From contig JAHHIC010000029.1 of the NCBI GenBank assembly GCA_019359035.1, positions 1 to 64,000 of the forward strand: DNA of 64,000 nt. The letters run 5' to 3'. Of this stretch, positions 25,675 to 35,472 are shown one piece after another. The notes under the pieces are model-generated. The model was not told where the DNA came from. It saw only the letters and a program-made list of their open reading frames with translations, and ran no database searches. The first letter of the stretch is position 1; the number at the start of each line of letters is the position of its first letter. A program made the position numbers and the translations under genes. This DNA comes from Scytonematopsis contorta HA4267-MV1 (GTDB lineage: Bacteria; Cyanobacteriota; Cyanobacteriia; Cyanobacteriales; Nostocaceae).

Positions 25675-27528
25675 ATGTATGATTATGTCAATGTATTTTC
25701 AAATTCCCAGCATTTAAATACAAAATTATATCGCATATTTGACTCACAGTGGCAAGCAGAAATACTGCACTGGTTTAGTAGCAAGGATGTACCCAAAGAA
25801 GAAAAGGAAGAGTTGATTCAAGCTCTAATTTCTTTTGACGACAAATGCGGAGATTTTTATTACTATCTCGCTTATTTGTTCGCTGCTGAAGCTTTAGCAT
25901 ATTTCCCAGAATCCAGTCTAGGAGATAAGATTGTCGAGCAAATACTGAAATGGGGTTATGCTTATTTTCGCCAAGATAAAGGAGACTGGAAAATAGTTCC
26001 CCAACCATTAGTAGAAGCTGCGAGAGAAGTAATTCCCAAAACAGATAAGCAACGAGTTGTATCCGCTTACATACAGTTACTCCATACTACCGAAAGTCGC
26101 TCTGTTCTGAGGGTTGCAGCGAAACATTTGAATAAATTAGACCCTGGAAATAAAACAGCGATAGCAGCTTTAGTTTTGTCGTTACAATTTTCTCCAAATC
26201 AAGATACATCCTATCAGCTAATTTGCAGTTTAGAGGAGATTGGCTATGGAAATGAAATAGCAATAATCTGCTTGATTGATTTGATGCAGACTACCCTAAA
26301 TAAAGATACCTGTATCCACGCAATAAAGGCATTAGGGAAGATAGGCAATGGTAACGCAAAAGCTATTGTAGCCCTGGTAGATTTTTTGCAAATTAATCAG
26401 GGTGATAATATATGTACATACGCAGTAGAGTCTCTTTGGAAAATAGACCCAGATAATACTCTTGTCGTTACAACATTGTTAGCAATCTTAGAGAACAATC
26501 AAATTATAAATATTCTGTGGCTAGCAGTTGATTTGTTAGCAAAAATAGCTCCAGACAATCAACAAGCAATCGCTATTTTGTTAGAAAAACTTGCTCTTGG
26601 TGCTGAGAGCACATGCACCCTGTGGAATGTTACTGAATGTCTGACAAAAATGAGTTCAGAAAATCACAAGGCTGTTGCTTTCTTATTAGAGAAATTGCGA
26701 AACTCTGAAACTGAAGAATCTCGCTATAGGTTTGCAGCATGTATTGTGAAAATAGACGGAGAAAATGTAGAAGCTATAACTGCTTTGTTAGAAATTCTAG
26801 AAAACTCTCAAGACGAATTTCGCAAGCAGCAAGCAGCTTGCAGGTTAGTGGAAAATAACCCTGACAATACGCAAGCTATAGCCTTTCTACCTCCAATTAT
26901 TGCAAATCGTCAAATAGTCTGGAGTCGCCTGCGAAAAGCCGAAAAACTTGCAAAAACACAAGAACACCGACAACAGGGAATTTCTTTGCTGTTTGAACTG
27001 GCTGATTTTTGGAGTTCTGAATACGACAATGATAATTATCTCCCTGCTATTACCATCTTGAAGGAAATTGACAATACTCAGCAACTAGCCATTCAAGCTT
27101 TGGTAAAAGTAATTGAAACAACAGCAAACGTAACTCATAGAGAAGACGCGATAGAAAAATTAACACGACTTGAACCAGAAAATAATTTGGTGACACAGAA
27201 AATGAGAGATTCAATTACAACCATTGTCCAATCTATTCAAAATTGGGAATCTGAGGACAATGAAGAATCTCAAGATTTGCGTTTAATCAAATACTACCAT
27301 CACTTATTTTATCGAACCTGTATGCCACAAAATTCTATTAACTTGCGAAAAATCTTTCAAAGTAATGAATTAAAGCAGATAGTGGTTGCACTCAAGCAAT
27401 ACTTGGAAGGAAAATTTCGGGAAAAAGAGTATGAGCGCCACGACACAGCCTACAGTATCGTTTGGCGCTGTGCCCAAAGCATGACCTACTCAGAATTTTA
27501 CCTAGCTTGGCACACCTTAGCTCTATAG
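25675..27528 (+). CDS. HEAT repeat protein
   Basis: A 617-residue all-helical protein. Residues 1-110 form a variable domain (LHWFSSKDVPKEEKEELIQAL), and about 130-480 contain HEAT/armadillo-type repeats with Asp/Asn-rich turns (DPGNKTAIAALV, GNGNAKAIVALVDFL). The C-terminal domain (about 500-617) ends in YERHDTAYSIVWRCAQSM and SEFYLAWHTL. Such N-HEAT-C proteins are common in cyanobacteria and are sometimes fused to NTPase or protease modules; here no enzyme domain is present. AGGAGG sits only 2 bases before ATG 25675, unusually close. No later in-frame start is near. Confidence 0.85.
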   Translation: MYDYVNVFSNSQHLNTKLYRIFDSQWQAEILHWFSSKDVPKEEKEELIQALISFDDKCGDFYYYLAYLFAAEALAYFPESSLGDKIVEQILKWGYAYFRQDKGDWKIVPQPLVEAAREVIPKTDKQRVVSAYIQLLHTTESRSVLRVAAKHLNKLDPGNKTAIAALVLSLQFSPNQDTSYQLICSLEEIGYGNEIAIICLIDLMQTTLNKDTCIHAIKALGKIGNGNAKAIVALVDFLQINQGDNICTYAVESLWKIDPDNTLVVTTLLAILENNQIINILWLAVDLLAKIAPDNQQAIAILLEKLALGAESTCTLWNVTECLTKMSSENHKAVAFLLEKLRNSETEESRYRFAACIVKIDGENVEAITALLEILENSQDEFRKQQAACRLVENNPDNTQAIAFLPPIIANRQIVWSRLRKAEKLAKTQEHRQQGISLLFELADFWSSEYDNDNYLPAITILKEIDNTQQLAIQALVKVIETTANVTHREDAIEKLTRLEPENNLVTQKMRDSITTIVQSIQNWESEDNEESQDLRLIKYYHHLFYRTCMPQNSINLRKIFQSNELKQIVVALKQYLEGKFREKEYERHDTAYSIVWRCAQSMTYSEFYLAWHTLAL

Positions 27529-27879
27529 AAAGAATACGCACTGCTTAGCAAAAACATCTCCGTCCAACCGTAGAGACCGAATTAATATGGTCTCTACCAA
27601 GAATTTAGGATAATGCATAATTAATTTCTGGAGATGTCTAATGAATTGTGAAAATCTCTACTCTTTTTCCCTTGGCTACCTTGGCTACTTGGCGGTTCGT
27701 AGTTAATTCGTAATTTATGCCCTTATAGGCACGCTACGAGTTCGCAGTAATCATATATTTTGAATACAAATATCCGTTTATAATTAAACATGAACTCGAA
27801 TAACTATTGTTGAGTTTGTATACAAAAATTGACTTAACTCTTTTTTTTACATCATATATACTTACGTATCTAAACAATT
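27529..27879. other. Intergenic region built of dispersed repeats
   Basis: It holds an imperfect GTAGAGAC palindrome (27570-27597), then a unit resembling the one at 30479 (GCATAATTAATTTCTGGAG), then a CTTGGCTAC tandem motif with GGCGGTTCGTAGTTAATTCG. An AT-rich leader precedes the channel gene. There is no coding potential. Confidence 0.55.
27570..27597. repeat. Dispersed GTAGAGAC...GTCTCTAC palindrome, imperfect copy
   Basis: A 28-bp hairpin-forming repeat with 8-bp perfect arms GTAGAGAC/GTCTCTAC and an AT-rich centre. The same family is at 30443, 30516, 31516, 36525, 48181 and 55970. Confidence 0.8.
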
Positions 27880-28842
27880 ATGCGCTTTAGACTCCCACGC
27901 TTTGTGACCAATTTTCTCCATCGTCCCTATCATTCCATACGAGTTGCCAAGCGAGAGGGCAAATTTCATATCGAAGGTATTGGCAATTGGTACATGTATT
28001 TAACCGACCCCTACCATTTAATTTTAACCATTCCCTGGCTTGGATTTTTTATCATAGTTTCTTTAACATATATCTTAATAAATGCTATTTTTGCACTCTT
28101 GTATTTAGCTGGAGGTAATTGCCTCAATAATGCTCATCCGGGTTCATTTGCTGATGCCTTTTTCTTTAGCGTGCAAACTTTATCGACAATTGGCTATGGA
28201 GATATTTCACCAAAAACACCTTTTGCCAATATAGTCGTCATGTTGCAGGCAATTGTCGGGTTACTAGTGGTCGCTATTGTTACAGGGTTATCCTTTACAC
28301 GATTTACCAAACTTACACATCGGGTCGTATTTAGCCAAGTTGCCGTGATTGCTCCCCATAACGATGTACCAACTCTCATGTTTCGTATGATGAATCAACG
28401 TCGAAACCAAATATTAGAAACAGAGTTGCGAGTATATCTCTTAAGAGATGAAATCACCACCGAAGGAAAATTGATATATAAAATACATGAACTAAAAATG
28501 CTGCAATCTCATGCTCCCAGCTTAACATTGAGTTGGACTGCAATGCACCCTATTGATGTCGATAGCCCACTATACGGTGTAACCCAAGAATCATTAGTTG
28601 ATAATCATGTCCAAATTGTAGTATGTTTAAGTGGTATTGACGATATAGTTTTTTCTGCTATTCAAACTCAGTATACCTATGCAGCTAAAGAAATATTTTT
28701 CAACTATCGTTTTATGGATTTGATGTCTATTTCTGCTACTGGTGACCGACATTTTAAGCCCGTCCATTTTCACACTATTACACCGATTGAAGCAGCAGAA
28801 GATATGATTTCTCAACCTGGTCGTGGTTTTGGTCTCGTTTAA
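27880..28842 (+). CDS. Inward-rectifier potassium channel, KirBac type
   Basis: A 320-residue tetrameric K+ channel of the inner membrane. It has a slide-helix region with a tryptophan/tyrosine-rich start, TM1 (about 48-75), a pore helix and filter TIGYGD (about residues 102-107), and TM2 (about 115-140; MLQAIVGLLVVAIVTGLSFTRF). A beta-rich cytoplasmic domain (about 150-305) shows the Kir signatures LMFRMMNQRRNQI, ELRVYLLRDE and SGIDDIVFSAIQTQYTY. All elements for conduction and gating are present. It lies alone; its physiological role is presumably K+ or pH homeostasis. Confidence 0.95.
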   Translation: MRFRLPRFVTNFLHRPYHSIRVAKREGKFHIEGIGNWYMYLTDPYHLILTIPWLGFFIIVSLTYILINAIFALLYLAGGNCLNNAHPGSFADAFFFSVQTLSTIGYGDISPKTPFANIVVMLQAIVGLLVVAIVTGLSFTRFTKLTHRVVFSQVAVIAPHNDVPTLMFRMMNQRRNQILETELRVYLLRDEITTEGKLIYKIHELKMLQSHAPSLTLSWTAMHPIDVDSPLYGVTQESLVDNHVQIVVCLSGIDDIVFSAIQTQYTYAAKEIFFNYRFMDLMSISATGDRHFKPVHFHTITPIEAAEDMISQPGRGFGLV

Positions 28843-29321
28843 TATTGTGTTTATAAAATAATTATTAGCTCACGCAAAGTCGCAAAGGAAGAAATTATTT
28901 TAATACAAACGGATTTTATATAACGCTGTTACCCATCCAAAATTAATCCGGTAAAGGGTCTATATATAATGTCCAGGCTCATTTTAGCAACCGTAAAATC
29001 ACTTTATTATATTTCATCGTAAACAATTAGAAATAGCTAAGATTGTTTCACAGTAACCTAAAGAGAGGCAAATATTAATCATTCTTCAGATAGATGCGTT
29101 GACTTTATTGTACGTCTATGGTTATATTAAGTTCAAATCCAAATCTAAATACTCACTGGAGATGAGTTTTTCAGTTCATCTTACTGAAGTTGCTAAATTT
29201 GTGATAAGCAAATGTAGCTAACAAAGTAAAAGTCGGTTGCAGAGATGTGGAAATTTTTATAGCTCCTCTATCTGTAATAGAGCCAAGTGACAGGCTCGCG
29301 GCTATATGGACTTTAAAAATT
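28843..29321. other. Intergenic region, no gene seen
   Basis: About 480 AT-rich bases between the channel and glycosyltransferase genes. A TATATATAAT stretch near 28961 could be a -10 region but lacks a clear -35 box. An in-frame extension of the downstream gene back to 29247 exists but reads unlike the family. Confidence 0.4.
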
Positions 29322-30413
29322 ATGAAAATCGCACAAGTCGCCCCCTTATGGGAACAAGTACCTCCTACCACCTATGGTGGGACTGAATTAGTTGTAAGTC
29401 GTTTGACCGATGAATTAGTACGTAGAGGTCACGATGTTACACTATTCGCTTCTGGGGATTCCCAGACTCTAGCTCGCTTAGAAGCTGGAAGTCCGCGTGC
29501 ATTGCGATGGGATAAAGATATTAAAGAACATGTGATGTACGAACTCCTGCACGCAAGCGAAGTGTATCAACGCGCTGGAGAATTTGACATTATTCACTCC
29601 CACGTAGGAGTTTGGGCTTTAGCATTGGCTAGTATGGTATCAACACCAACGGTGCATACTCTACACGGTACCTTTACAGCCGACAATAGCAAAGTATATA
29701 GGCAGCATAGCTCGCTGAATTACATAAGCATTAGCGATTCTCAACGCCTTTTAAACATCAATTACGCTGCCACTGTTTACAATGGTATCAGTGTTGATAA
29801 ATTTCCGTTTTTTGAGAAACCACAAGACCCACCATATCTAGCATTTTTAGGGCGTTTTTCACCAGAAAAGGGACCCCACCATGCTATTGCCATTGCCAAG
29901 CAAACTGGTTGGAAATTAAAGATGGCTGGTAAAGTGGATGTCGTTGATAAAAAGTTCTTCGACCAAGAAATAGCCCCCCATATTGATGGTAAGCAAATCG
30001 AATTCTTGGGTGAACTTAATCACGCTGAGAAAGCAGAACTTTTAGGTAACGCAGCAATTACCCTCTTTCCTATCACTTGGTGTGAACCTTTTGGTTTAGT
30101 GATGGCAGAGTCTATGGCTGTCGGAACACCTGTAATAGCAATGAATTTAGGTTCTGTACCTGAAGTAATTGCTAATGGAGAAACAGGTTTCGTTTGCCAA
30201 AGTTACGACGAAATGGCAAAAATGATACCTAAAGCTCTGGAATTAAGCCGTCAAAAATGCCGAGAACATGTAGAGACAAAATTCAGCGTCTCCAAAATGG
30301 TTGATGGCTATGAGGCTGTTTACGAGAAAATCGCGGTAGAACGTAACTTCCGGACTTGGTTAAATTCTGCTTTCAGAAACTCCTTGGAAGCAATTGTACC
30401 TTTGAATCGTTAA
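29322..30413 (+). CDS. Glycosyltransferase family 4
   Basis: A GT-B retaining glycosyltransferase that transfers a sugar from a nucleotide-sugar donor. At 363 residues it is full length. The N-terminal acceptor domain starts MKIAQVAPLWEQVPP and has YGGTELVVSRLTDEL. The C-terminal donor domain has FLGRFSPEKGPHHAIAIA and the donor-binding EPFGLVMAESMAVGTPV with the E-x7-E pattern. ATG 29322 is chosen because it gives the conserved MKI-x-x-x-AP start; the upstream ATG 29247 would add 25 non-family residues. Glycan and donor cannot be told; no polysaccharide cluster surrounds it. Confidence 0.92.
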   Translation: MKIAQVAPLWEQVPPTTYGGTELVVSRLTDELVRRGHDVTLFASGDSQTLARLEAGSPRALRWDKDIKEHVMYELLHASEVYQRAGEFDIIHSHVGVWALALASMVSTPTVHTLHGTFTADNSKVYRQHSSLNYISISDSQRLLNINYAATVYNGISVDKFPFFEKPQDPPYLAFLGRFSPEKGPHHAIAIAKQTGWKLKMAGKVDVVDKKFFDQEIAPHIDGKQIEFLGELNHAEKAELLGNAAITLFPITWCEPFGLVMAESMAVGTPVIAMNLGSVPEVIANGETGFVCQSYDEMAKMIPKALELSRQKCREHVETKFSVSKMVDGYEAVYEKIAVERNFRTWLNSAFRNSLEAIVPLNR

Positions 30414-30442
30414 ATCAAAACCCAAACAATTTTAATAAAAAT

Positions 30443-30543
30443 GTAGAGACGCGATTAATCGCGTCTCTACCAAGGGTTTTGGATAACGCATAATTAATTT
30501 TTGGAGATGTTTAATGTAGAGACGCGATTAATCGCGTCTCTAC
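30443..30543. repeat. Two perfect GTAGAGACGCGATT palindromes
   Basis: Two identical perfect 28-bp palindromes (30443-30470 and 30516-30543), each GTAGAGACGCGATT plus its mirror, flank a unit containing GCATAATTAATTTTTGGAG. The first palindrome and the following unit match the block at 27570-27643. This is a dispersed repetitive element; transcribed, it would fold into a strong hairpin. Confidence 0.9.
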
Positions 30544-30609
30544 CCGTGTTTGCAGGTGTGTTGAAAAATGATTTAGGATTGTAAAAGAAGGAAGAAAAGA
30601 AGGAAGAAA

Positions 30610-31500
30610 ATGACACTGGTTGTTGCTGCATTCTATAAATTCGTCAGTTTGCCAGATTATATTGACAAGCAACAGCCTTTGCTATCCTTTTGTCAGAGTC
30701 AAGGCATTAAGGGTACAATTTTACTAGCTCCTGAAGGCATTAACGCTACAATCGCAGGAGAACGTTTAGCGATTGATTCAGTTTTAAAATTTTTGCGTTC
30801 CGACCCACGTCTTGCTGACTTAGAGCATAAAGAGTCTTACACAGAAGAAGCACCTTTTGCAAGAATGAAGGTACGTCTTAAAAAAGAAATAGTCACTTTG
30901 GGTTTACCGGAAGTTGACCCCAACGAGCTGGTGGGAACTTATGTTAATCCCCAAGATTGGAATGCTGTGATTTCCGACCCAGAAGTTTTGCTTATAGATA
31001 CCCGCAATGATTACGAAGTTGTAATTGGTACTTTTAAAGGAGCGCAAAATCCCCAAACGCAATCCTTTCGAGATTTTCCCGAATACATTAAAAAACATTT
31101 TGACCCCACCAAACACAAAAAAGTAGCAATGTTTTGCACGGGTGGGATTCGTTGCGAAAAAGCTTCTTCTTTTATGATGTCCCAAGGTTTTCAGGAAGTG
31201 TATCACCTTAAGGGAGGTATATTAAAATATTTGGAAGAAGTACCAACCCAAGACAGCTTATGGGAAGGTGAGTGTTTTGTTTTTGATGAACGGGTCGCTG
31301 TACAACATGGATTAGAACAAGGTTCCCATGAAATGTGTTCTGGTTGCGGACATCCTATCAGCGAAGAAGATAAAGTTTCATCTAAGTATGAAGAAGGAAT
31401 TTCTTGTCCCTATTGTTTCGATGCTTTGACTGATGATAAACGGGAAAGATTATCGGAGAAAAAACACCAGATGGAATTAGCAAAAAAACGTGGTTTATAA
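30610..31500 (+). CDS. trhO: tRNA uridine(34) hydroxylase, rhodanese-domain
   Basis: TrhO (YceA family) carries out oxygen-dependent 5-hydroxylation of U34 in tRNA, a step towards cmo5U/mo5U. The protein has 296 residues. The N-terminal acylphosphatase-like domain starts [11 protein letters not shown]. The rhodanese domain carries [18 protein letters not shown] and the active loop [10 protein letters not shown], with Cys near residue 176. The C-terminal region has a CSGCG...CPYC four-cysteine motif that could bind metal. The start has an AGGAAGAAA purine run just upstream. The gene is convergent with the methyltransferase gene, separated by a hairpin. Confidence 0.93.
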   Translation: MTLVVAAFYKFVSLPDYIDKQQPLLSFCQSQGIKGTILLAPEGINATIAGERLAIDSVLKFLRSDPRLADLEHKESYTEEAPFARMKVRLKKEIVTLGLPEVDPNELVGTYVNPQDWNAVISDPEVLLIDTRNDYEVVIGTFKGAQNPQTQSFRDFPEYIKKHFDPTKHKKVAMFCTGGIRCEKASSFMMSQGFQEVYHLKGGILKYLEEVPTQDSLWEGECFVFDERVAVQHGLEQGSHEMCSGCGHPISEEDKVSSKYEEGISCPYCFDALTDDKRERLSEKKHQMELAKKRGL

Positions 31501-31515
31501 ATATTTTTCATAAAT

Positions 31516-31542
31516 GTAGAGACGTTACATGTAACGTCTCTA
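31516..31542. terminator. Palindrome between convergent genes, possible bidirectional terminator
   Basis: GTAGAGACGTTACATGTAACGTCTCTA folds into a stem of 13 bp. It lies in the 49-bp gap between the trhO stop and the stop of the convergent methyltransferase. It belongs to the dispersed GTAGAGAC family. It is not followed by a long T run, so a terminator role is inferred from position. Confidence 0.5.
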
Positions 31543-31549
31543 GATTGGT

Positions 31550-32212
31550 TTAGCGTTTCACAGCCAAAGTTAAACCATCAGCAATCGGCATCAAACTTAA
31601 ATTAATTCGCTTATCTTGATGCAACTTTTCATTAAATGCTCGCATATATTTCGTGCGATTATCTTGCTCAGAAGGGTCAGCAACTCGTCCCGACCACAAC
31701 ACATTATCTATAGCAATTAACCCACCAGGACGCACCATTTGCAAACAGCGCTCGTAATACTCATAGTAAGCACTCTTGTCAGCATCAATAAAAGCAAAAT
31801 CAAAGCTCCCCGCTTCACCTGCTGCTAATAATTTATCAAGAGTTTCCAACGCAGGAGCGATATGTAACTCAATTTTATCGGCAACACCTGCTTTTTCCCA
31901 ATAACGTCTAGCAATAGAAGTGTACTCCTCACTCACATCACAAGCAATTACTTTTCCATCAGGTGGCAAAGCTAAAGCCACAGCTAGCGAACTGTAACCA
32001 GTAAAAACACCTAATTCAATAGTTTTCTTTGCTCCCATTAACTGTATTAGTAATGCCATAAACTGTCCTTGTTCAGGAGCTATCTGCATTATCGCCATTG
32101 CCTGCTGTGCGGTTTCTTCCCGCAACTGAGCTAAAATTTCTGGCTCTCGTAAAGATACAGATAGCAAGTAATTATGAAGATTTGTTTCGATAATTAGGTT
32201 TTGGCTTGACAT
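31550..32212 (-). CDS. Class I O-methyltransferase (caffeoyl-CoA OMT-like)
   Basis: A SAM-dependent, metal-assisted O-methyltransferase of 220 residues. Motif I is ELGVFTGYSSLAVALALP, motif II is VIACDVSEEYTSIARRYW, the metal-binding region is FIDADKSAYYEYYE, and motif IV is IAIDNVLWSGRVADP; all are intact. Bacterial members methylate catechol-type phenolics, flavonoids or secondary metabolite precursors; the substrate here is unknown. The start codon is followed upstream by heptamer repeats, so the ribosome site is weak. Monocistronic. Confidence 0.93.
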   Translation of the reverse strand: MSSQNLIIETNLHNYLLSVSLREPEILAQLREETAQQAMAIMQIAPEQGQFMALLIQLMGAKKTIELGVFTGYSSLAVALALPPDGKVIACDVSEEYTSIARRYWEKAGVADKIELHIAPALETLDKLLAAGEAGSFDFAFIDADKSAYYEYYERCLQMVRPGGLIAIDNVLWSGRVADPSEQDNRTKYMRAFNEKLHQDKRINLSLMPIADGLTLAVKR

Positions 32213-32262
32213 AATTGGTAATGGGTAATGGGTAATTGGTAATTGGTAATGGGTAATTGGTG
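32213..32262. repeat. Heptameric short tandem repeats (GGTAATG/GGTAATT)
   Basis: About seven contiguous 7-bp units alternating GGTAATG and GGTAATT directly upstream of the methyltransferase start. They correspond to the STRR elements known from heterocystous cyanobacteria. Confidence 0.85.
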
Positions 32263-32350
32263 AACCTTTTAATGTAGTGCAGAAATTACGTGTGTTAGAA
32301 ACTTACTCATATCAGGGAATACTAAGCGTAATCTAAAATATAAAATCGCT

Positions 32351-34678
32351 ATGCAGTATCTGCTTTATCTCCCAGCTATATATCTGCTACTTTTGTTTAT
32401 CACATATTTGTTTACTTTTTTACAAATTCTTAAGCTAAAAATCCAATATCCGCAATATCGCGTACAATCGCCTGACAAAGCCCCATTATATCTCCAAAAA
32501 TTATATCAAACTCCGATAAAAGAACTGGCGGCTGTTGGTTTCCAACCATGCTGCTATTTGCAGGTGAAACCAATGGAAAAACTTTATATTGATGATAATT
32601 GGGAAGTGTTACTGTATCACAAGCAGTTCAGAACTTATATAAAATTGGGACTTCGCTCTTCTTTAGAACCTTTAAATTTATTTGACATTGAATTTTATAC
32701 TTTCTTTATAGATAAAACTTTATTGTTGACAGTAAACGCTAAAGCTCATGCTTTTATTGATGAAATTCCTTATTTAATTATACAAGATGCTTACACTCAT
32801 AAAATATCAGTTCAATGGCAACTTCATCAAGATAAGATAAAGCAATTATCTCTAAATAAAATTCCTTGCGAATTAATACCAGAAGCTTTTGCAAAAGCAC
32901 TACAAATACACACAAAATATTATGTAGATTCCATAGCAAAAAGTCAAAAAATCACGCATATAAAAGAAAGCAATTTATTTCAATTTAAATTTTTGCCAGC
33001 ACTGAAATTTACTATTAAACTAGTGCGAGGAACAAATAAATCATCTAGTATCTTCAAAAAACATCAACAACAAGCTCAAAAAAATCAGAATACAGTTCCT
33101 GTTCCAGTTGAAATTCCCCTAGAATTGGAGATTAATGCATTTAAACGCATAGAAAACCAGCGTCAAGGACTTGTTGGTAACAAATTTCGTTCTTGGTTAT
33201 TATTGGGTAGTTTTTTATTATTCATTGCTTCCTTTAAAACAGTTTTTGAACCAATACAGTTAGTTATTTTTGTTGTCGCAATATCGATACACGAGGGTGG
33301 ACATTTGCTAGCAATGAAACTTTCTGGTCACAAAGAAACATCAATGTTATTTTTACCTTTTCTGGGTGCTGTAGCTACAGCTCGTCAAAAAGATGATGCT
33401 ACACTGTCTCAGCAATTTTGGATATCTTTTTCCGGTCCATTTCCAGGATTAATTATTGGTGTTCTCATGGCAATTGCTTGTAGTAGTTTAAAACTTCCCG
33501 TTTTGCTAAATCAAGCAAGTTGGATATTTATTATTCTTAATTTACTTAATTTATTACCCATTTATCCATTAGATGGTGGACATATTGTAAATTTACTATT
33601 ATTTTCTCGCTTTCCTTTTGCAGATATTTTATTTAAAACGTTTTGTGCAATTGCTCTAGGATTTTTTGCTATCAACGGTAGTCAAGAATTGTTTTTATTT
33701 GCTTTTTTAGTTGCATTTAATATCCCCACTAGTTTTAAAATTGCTAGAGTTAATAAAAAAGTGCAACAAATAGTTAAGCAAAATCAACCCGAAAATAAAG
33801 AACAGCTACTTTATTTAATTATACAAAATTTACAAGAGTCGGGTTACGGTAACTTACCCGTTCACAGCAAGCATACAATCATAAAAAGCTTGATTAAGCT
33901 TCATTATGAATCTCGTGGTAAGTTGAAAACAAGGTTATTCCTGATTATTCTTTATTTTGCTAGCTTATTTGGAGGATTTGCAGGAAGCCTTTATGCTATA
34001 GTACCCAGATGGGAGCAATGGAAAATATTGGCTGCAAATGCTTTTGATTCTGGAACACCTCAACAAAGACGAGAGCGTATTCTCCAAGCTCAAAAACAAG
34101 AAGTTGAAAGACTTAGTAAGACTTTAAGTTTAAATCCTAATGATATTAAAACTTATGAAAAAAGAGCAAGAGCGCTTAGTTTTTTACGCGACCATCAAGG
34201 AGCACTTGCGGATTACAATCAAATTATCAAACTACAGCCTAATAATATTCAATCCCGTCTTAATCGTGCCCATCTTCTATCTTACCATTTACAGAATTAC
34301 AAACTTGCATTACAAGATTATGAGTATATTTTAAAGCTTAATCCTAAAGATATAGATAACTACCATCAAACTGCACAAATGCGTGTAAAACTTTTAGACT
34401 ATCAAGGTGCAGTTAAAGATTACACTACTATTATTCAATTTAACTCTCAGGACTCATGGGCATATATTTATCGTGGATATGCTCGTGTTCAGTTAAAAGA
34501 CTATAAGAGTGCGCTAGCTGATGCTAATTATGCCATTAAACTAGAACCAAAAGGACATGATGCATATAGACTTCGTGCATTAGTTCGTCATCAGTTGGGA
34601 GATAATCAAGGAGCAAATGCAGATGAAAAAATAGCACTACAACTAGAAGAAGAATGGGAAAACAATAGACCAGATTAA
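32351..34678 (+). CDS. Site-2 protease family (M50) membrane metalloprotease fused to TPR repeats
   Basis: A 775-residue protein with an N-terminal membrane helix (1-25), a soluble domain (about 30-270) and a multi-helix membrane core (about 280-480). The core carries zinc motif HEGGH (about 313-317) and the third ligand in YPLDGGH (about 405-411). Another membrane helix lies near 535-555, and the C-terminal domain has 4-5 tetratricopeptide repeats (about 575-770; NPNDIKTYEKRARALSFLRD and following). M50 proteases cleave transmembrane substrates such as anti-sigma factors; the TPRs would bind a partner or substrate. Catalytic residues are intact. The fusion is unusual in length, but single-enzyme function is plausible. 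Confidence 0.88.
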   Translation: MQYLLYLPAIYLLLLFITYLFTFLQILKLKIQYPQYRVQSPDKAPLYLQKLYQTPIKELAAVGFQPCCYLQVKPMEKLYIDDNWEVLLYHKQFRTYIKLGLRSSLEPLNLFDIEFYTFFIDKTLLLTVNAKAHAFIDEIPYLIIQDAYTHKISVQWQLHQDKIKQLSLNKIPCELIPEAFAKALQIHTKYYVDSIAKSQKITHIKESNLFQFKFLPALKFTIKLVRGTNKSSSIFKKHQQQAQKNQNTVPVPVEIPLELEINAFKRIENQRQGLVGNKFRSWLLLGSFLLFIASFKTVFEPIQLVIFVVAISIHEGGHLLAMKLSGHKETSMLFLPFLGAVATARQKDDATLSQQFWISFSGPFPGLIIGVLMAIACSSLKLPVLLNQASWIFIILNLLNLLPIYPLDGGHIVNLLLFSRFPFADILFKTFCAIALGFFAINGSQELFLFAFLVAFNIPTSFKIARVNKKVQQIVKQNQPENKEQLLYLIIQNLQESGYGNLPVHSKHTIIKSLIKLHYESRGKLKTRLFLIILYFASLFGGFAGSLYAIVPRWEQWKILAANAFDSGTPQQRRERILQAQKQEVERLSKTLSLNPNDIKTYEKRARALSFLRDHQGALADYNQIIKLQPNNIQSRLNRAHLLSYHLQNYKLALQDYEYILKLNPKDIDNYHQTAQMRVKLLDYQGAVKDYTTIIQFNSQDSWAYIYRGYARVQLKDYKSALADANYAIKLEPKGHDAYRLRALVRHQLGDNQGANADEKIALQLEEEWENNRPD

Positions 34679-34689
34679 TCCCATCTACT

Positions 34690-34815
34690 CGTAGGTTGGC
34701 TCGTTCCACGAAACCCAACAAATTCTTCAAAATGTTGGGTTAAAATGTTGGGTTAAAACGTTGGGTTATCCGAAGCGGACGCTACGCGAACGCAAAGCCT
34801 CAACCCAACCTACGA
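34690..34815. repeat. GTAGGTTGG inverted repeat with GTTGGGTTAAAA tandem units
   Basis: The left arm GTAGGTTGG...ACCCAAC and right arm CAACCCAACCTAC enclose three GTTGGGTTA units and a TATCCGAAGCGGACGCTACG segment also present at 59328. It belongs to the same family as 61826-61975 and a short copy at 38466. Confidence 0.75.
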
Positions 34816-34962
34816 AGGTTTTTTCTCAGTATTAATTCGGAGGCTTTTAAATAAATTATTAACAATAAACACTATTTCTTTACTGAAAGTTAAGTAGTAA
34901 TTTAACTTAAATATTTTTTGCACAGTTATAAATGTAAGCATAGCATTTAAGAGAAAAAAATC

Positions 34963-35253
34963 ATGTTAAATATCGTTAAGCTACTGCTTTTAACAACTAT
35001 GGCTGTTGTCGCTACATCCACCGCAGCACTTGCTGATTCTTTGGTTGGTAACGGTGGGGGTGGTGATTACAAATATCAGCTTTGGCGTAGTACTGACGGT
35101 AGCAGCTATTATCTCAAAATTTGGACACGAGAATCAAATCCTAATACAGAGTCATCATTAAGCACAACTCACTCTTTTCAATCTAGCCGTGATGCACTAG
35201 AATACTTTGACTGCAATTACGCTGGAAGGTCTCTACCATCTTGTCCTAAATAG
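34963..35253 (+). CDS. Small secreted protein of unknown function
   Basis: A 96-residue protein with a clear signal peptide (NIVKLLLLTTMAVVATSTAALA, cleavage before DSLVG). The mature part is about 74 residues, Gly/Ser/Tyr-rich, with a WRSTDGSSYYLKIW strand pattern and two cysteines near the end that could form a disulfide. AAGAGAAAA precedes the ATG. It lies alone between the protease and kinase genes. I know no family; similar small exported proteins are common in filamentous cyanobacteria. Confidence 0.75.
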   Translation: MLNIVKLLLLTTMAVVATSTAALADSLVGNGGGGDYKYQLWRSTDGSSYYLKIWTRESNPNTESSLSTTHSFQSSRDALEYFDCNYAGRSLPSCPK

Positions 35254-35472
35254 TATAATCCTCGCGATATTGCAATAAATCTTTCAAAAAGCTAACAAAA
35301 GTACATAACTCTTTGCTGTTGGAAACATATCTTGATGATTAGCAAAAAAGTCACAAATTAATGACAAATTTATTTAGATTTTGTGATTGTATTGTATCTA
35401 TTTATCTCTATAATTGGTAAACTGGAATACAATCCTAACTCGCACTTTCTGTATGTTTATGAGGGAAGTATC

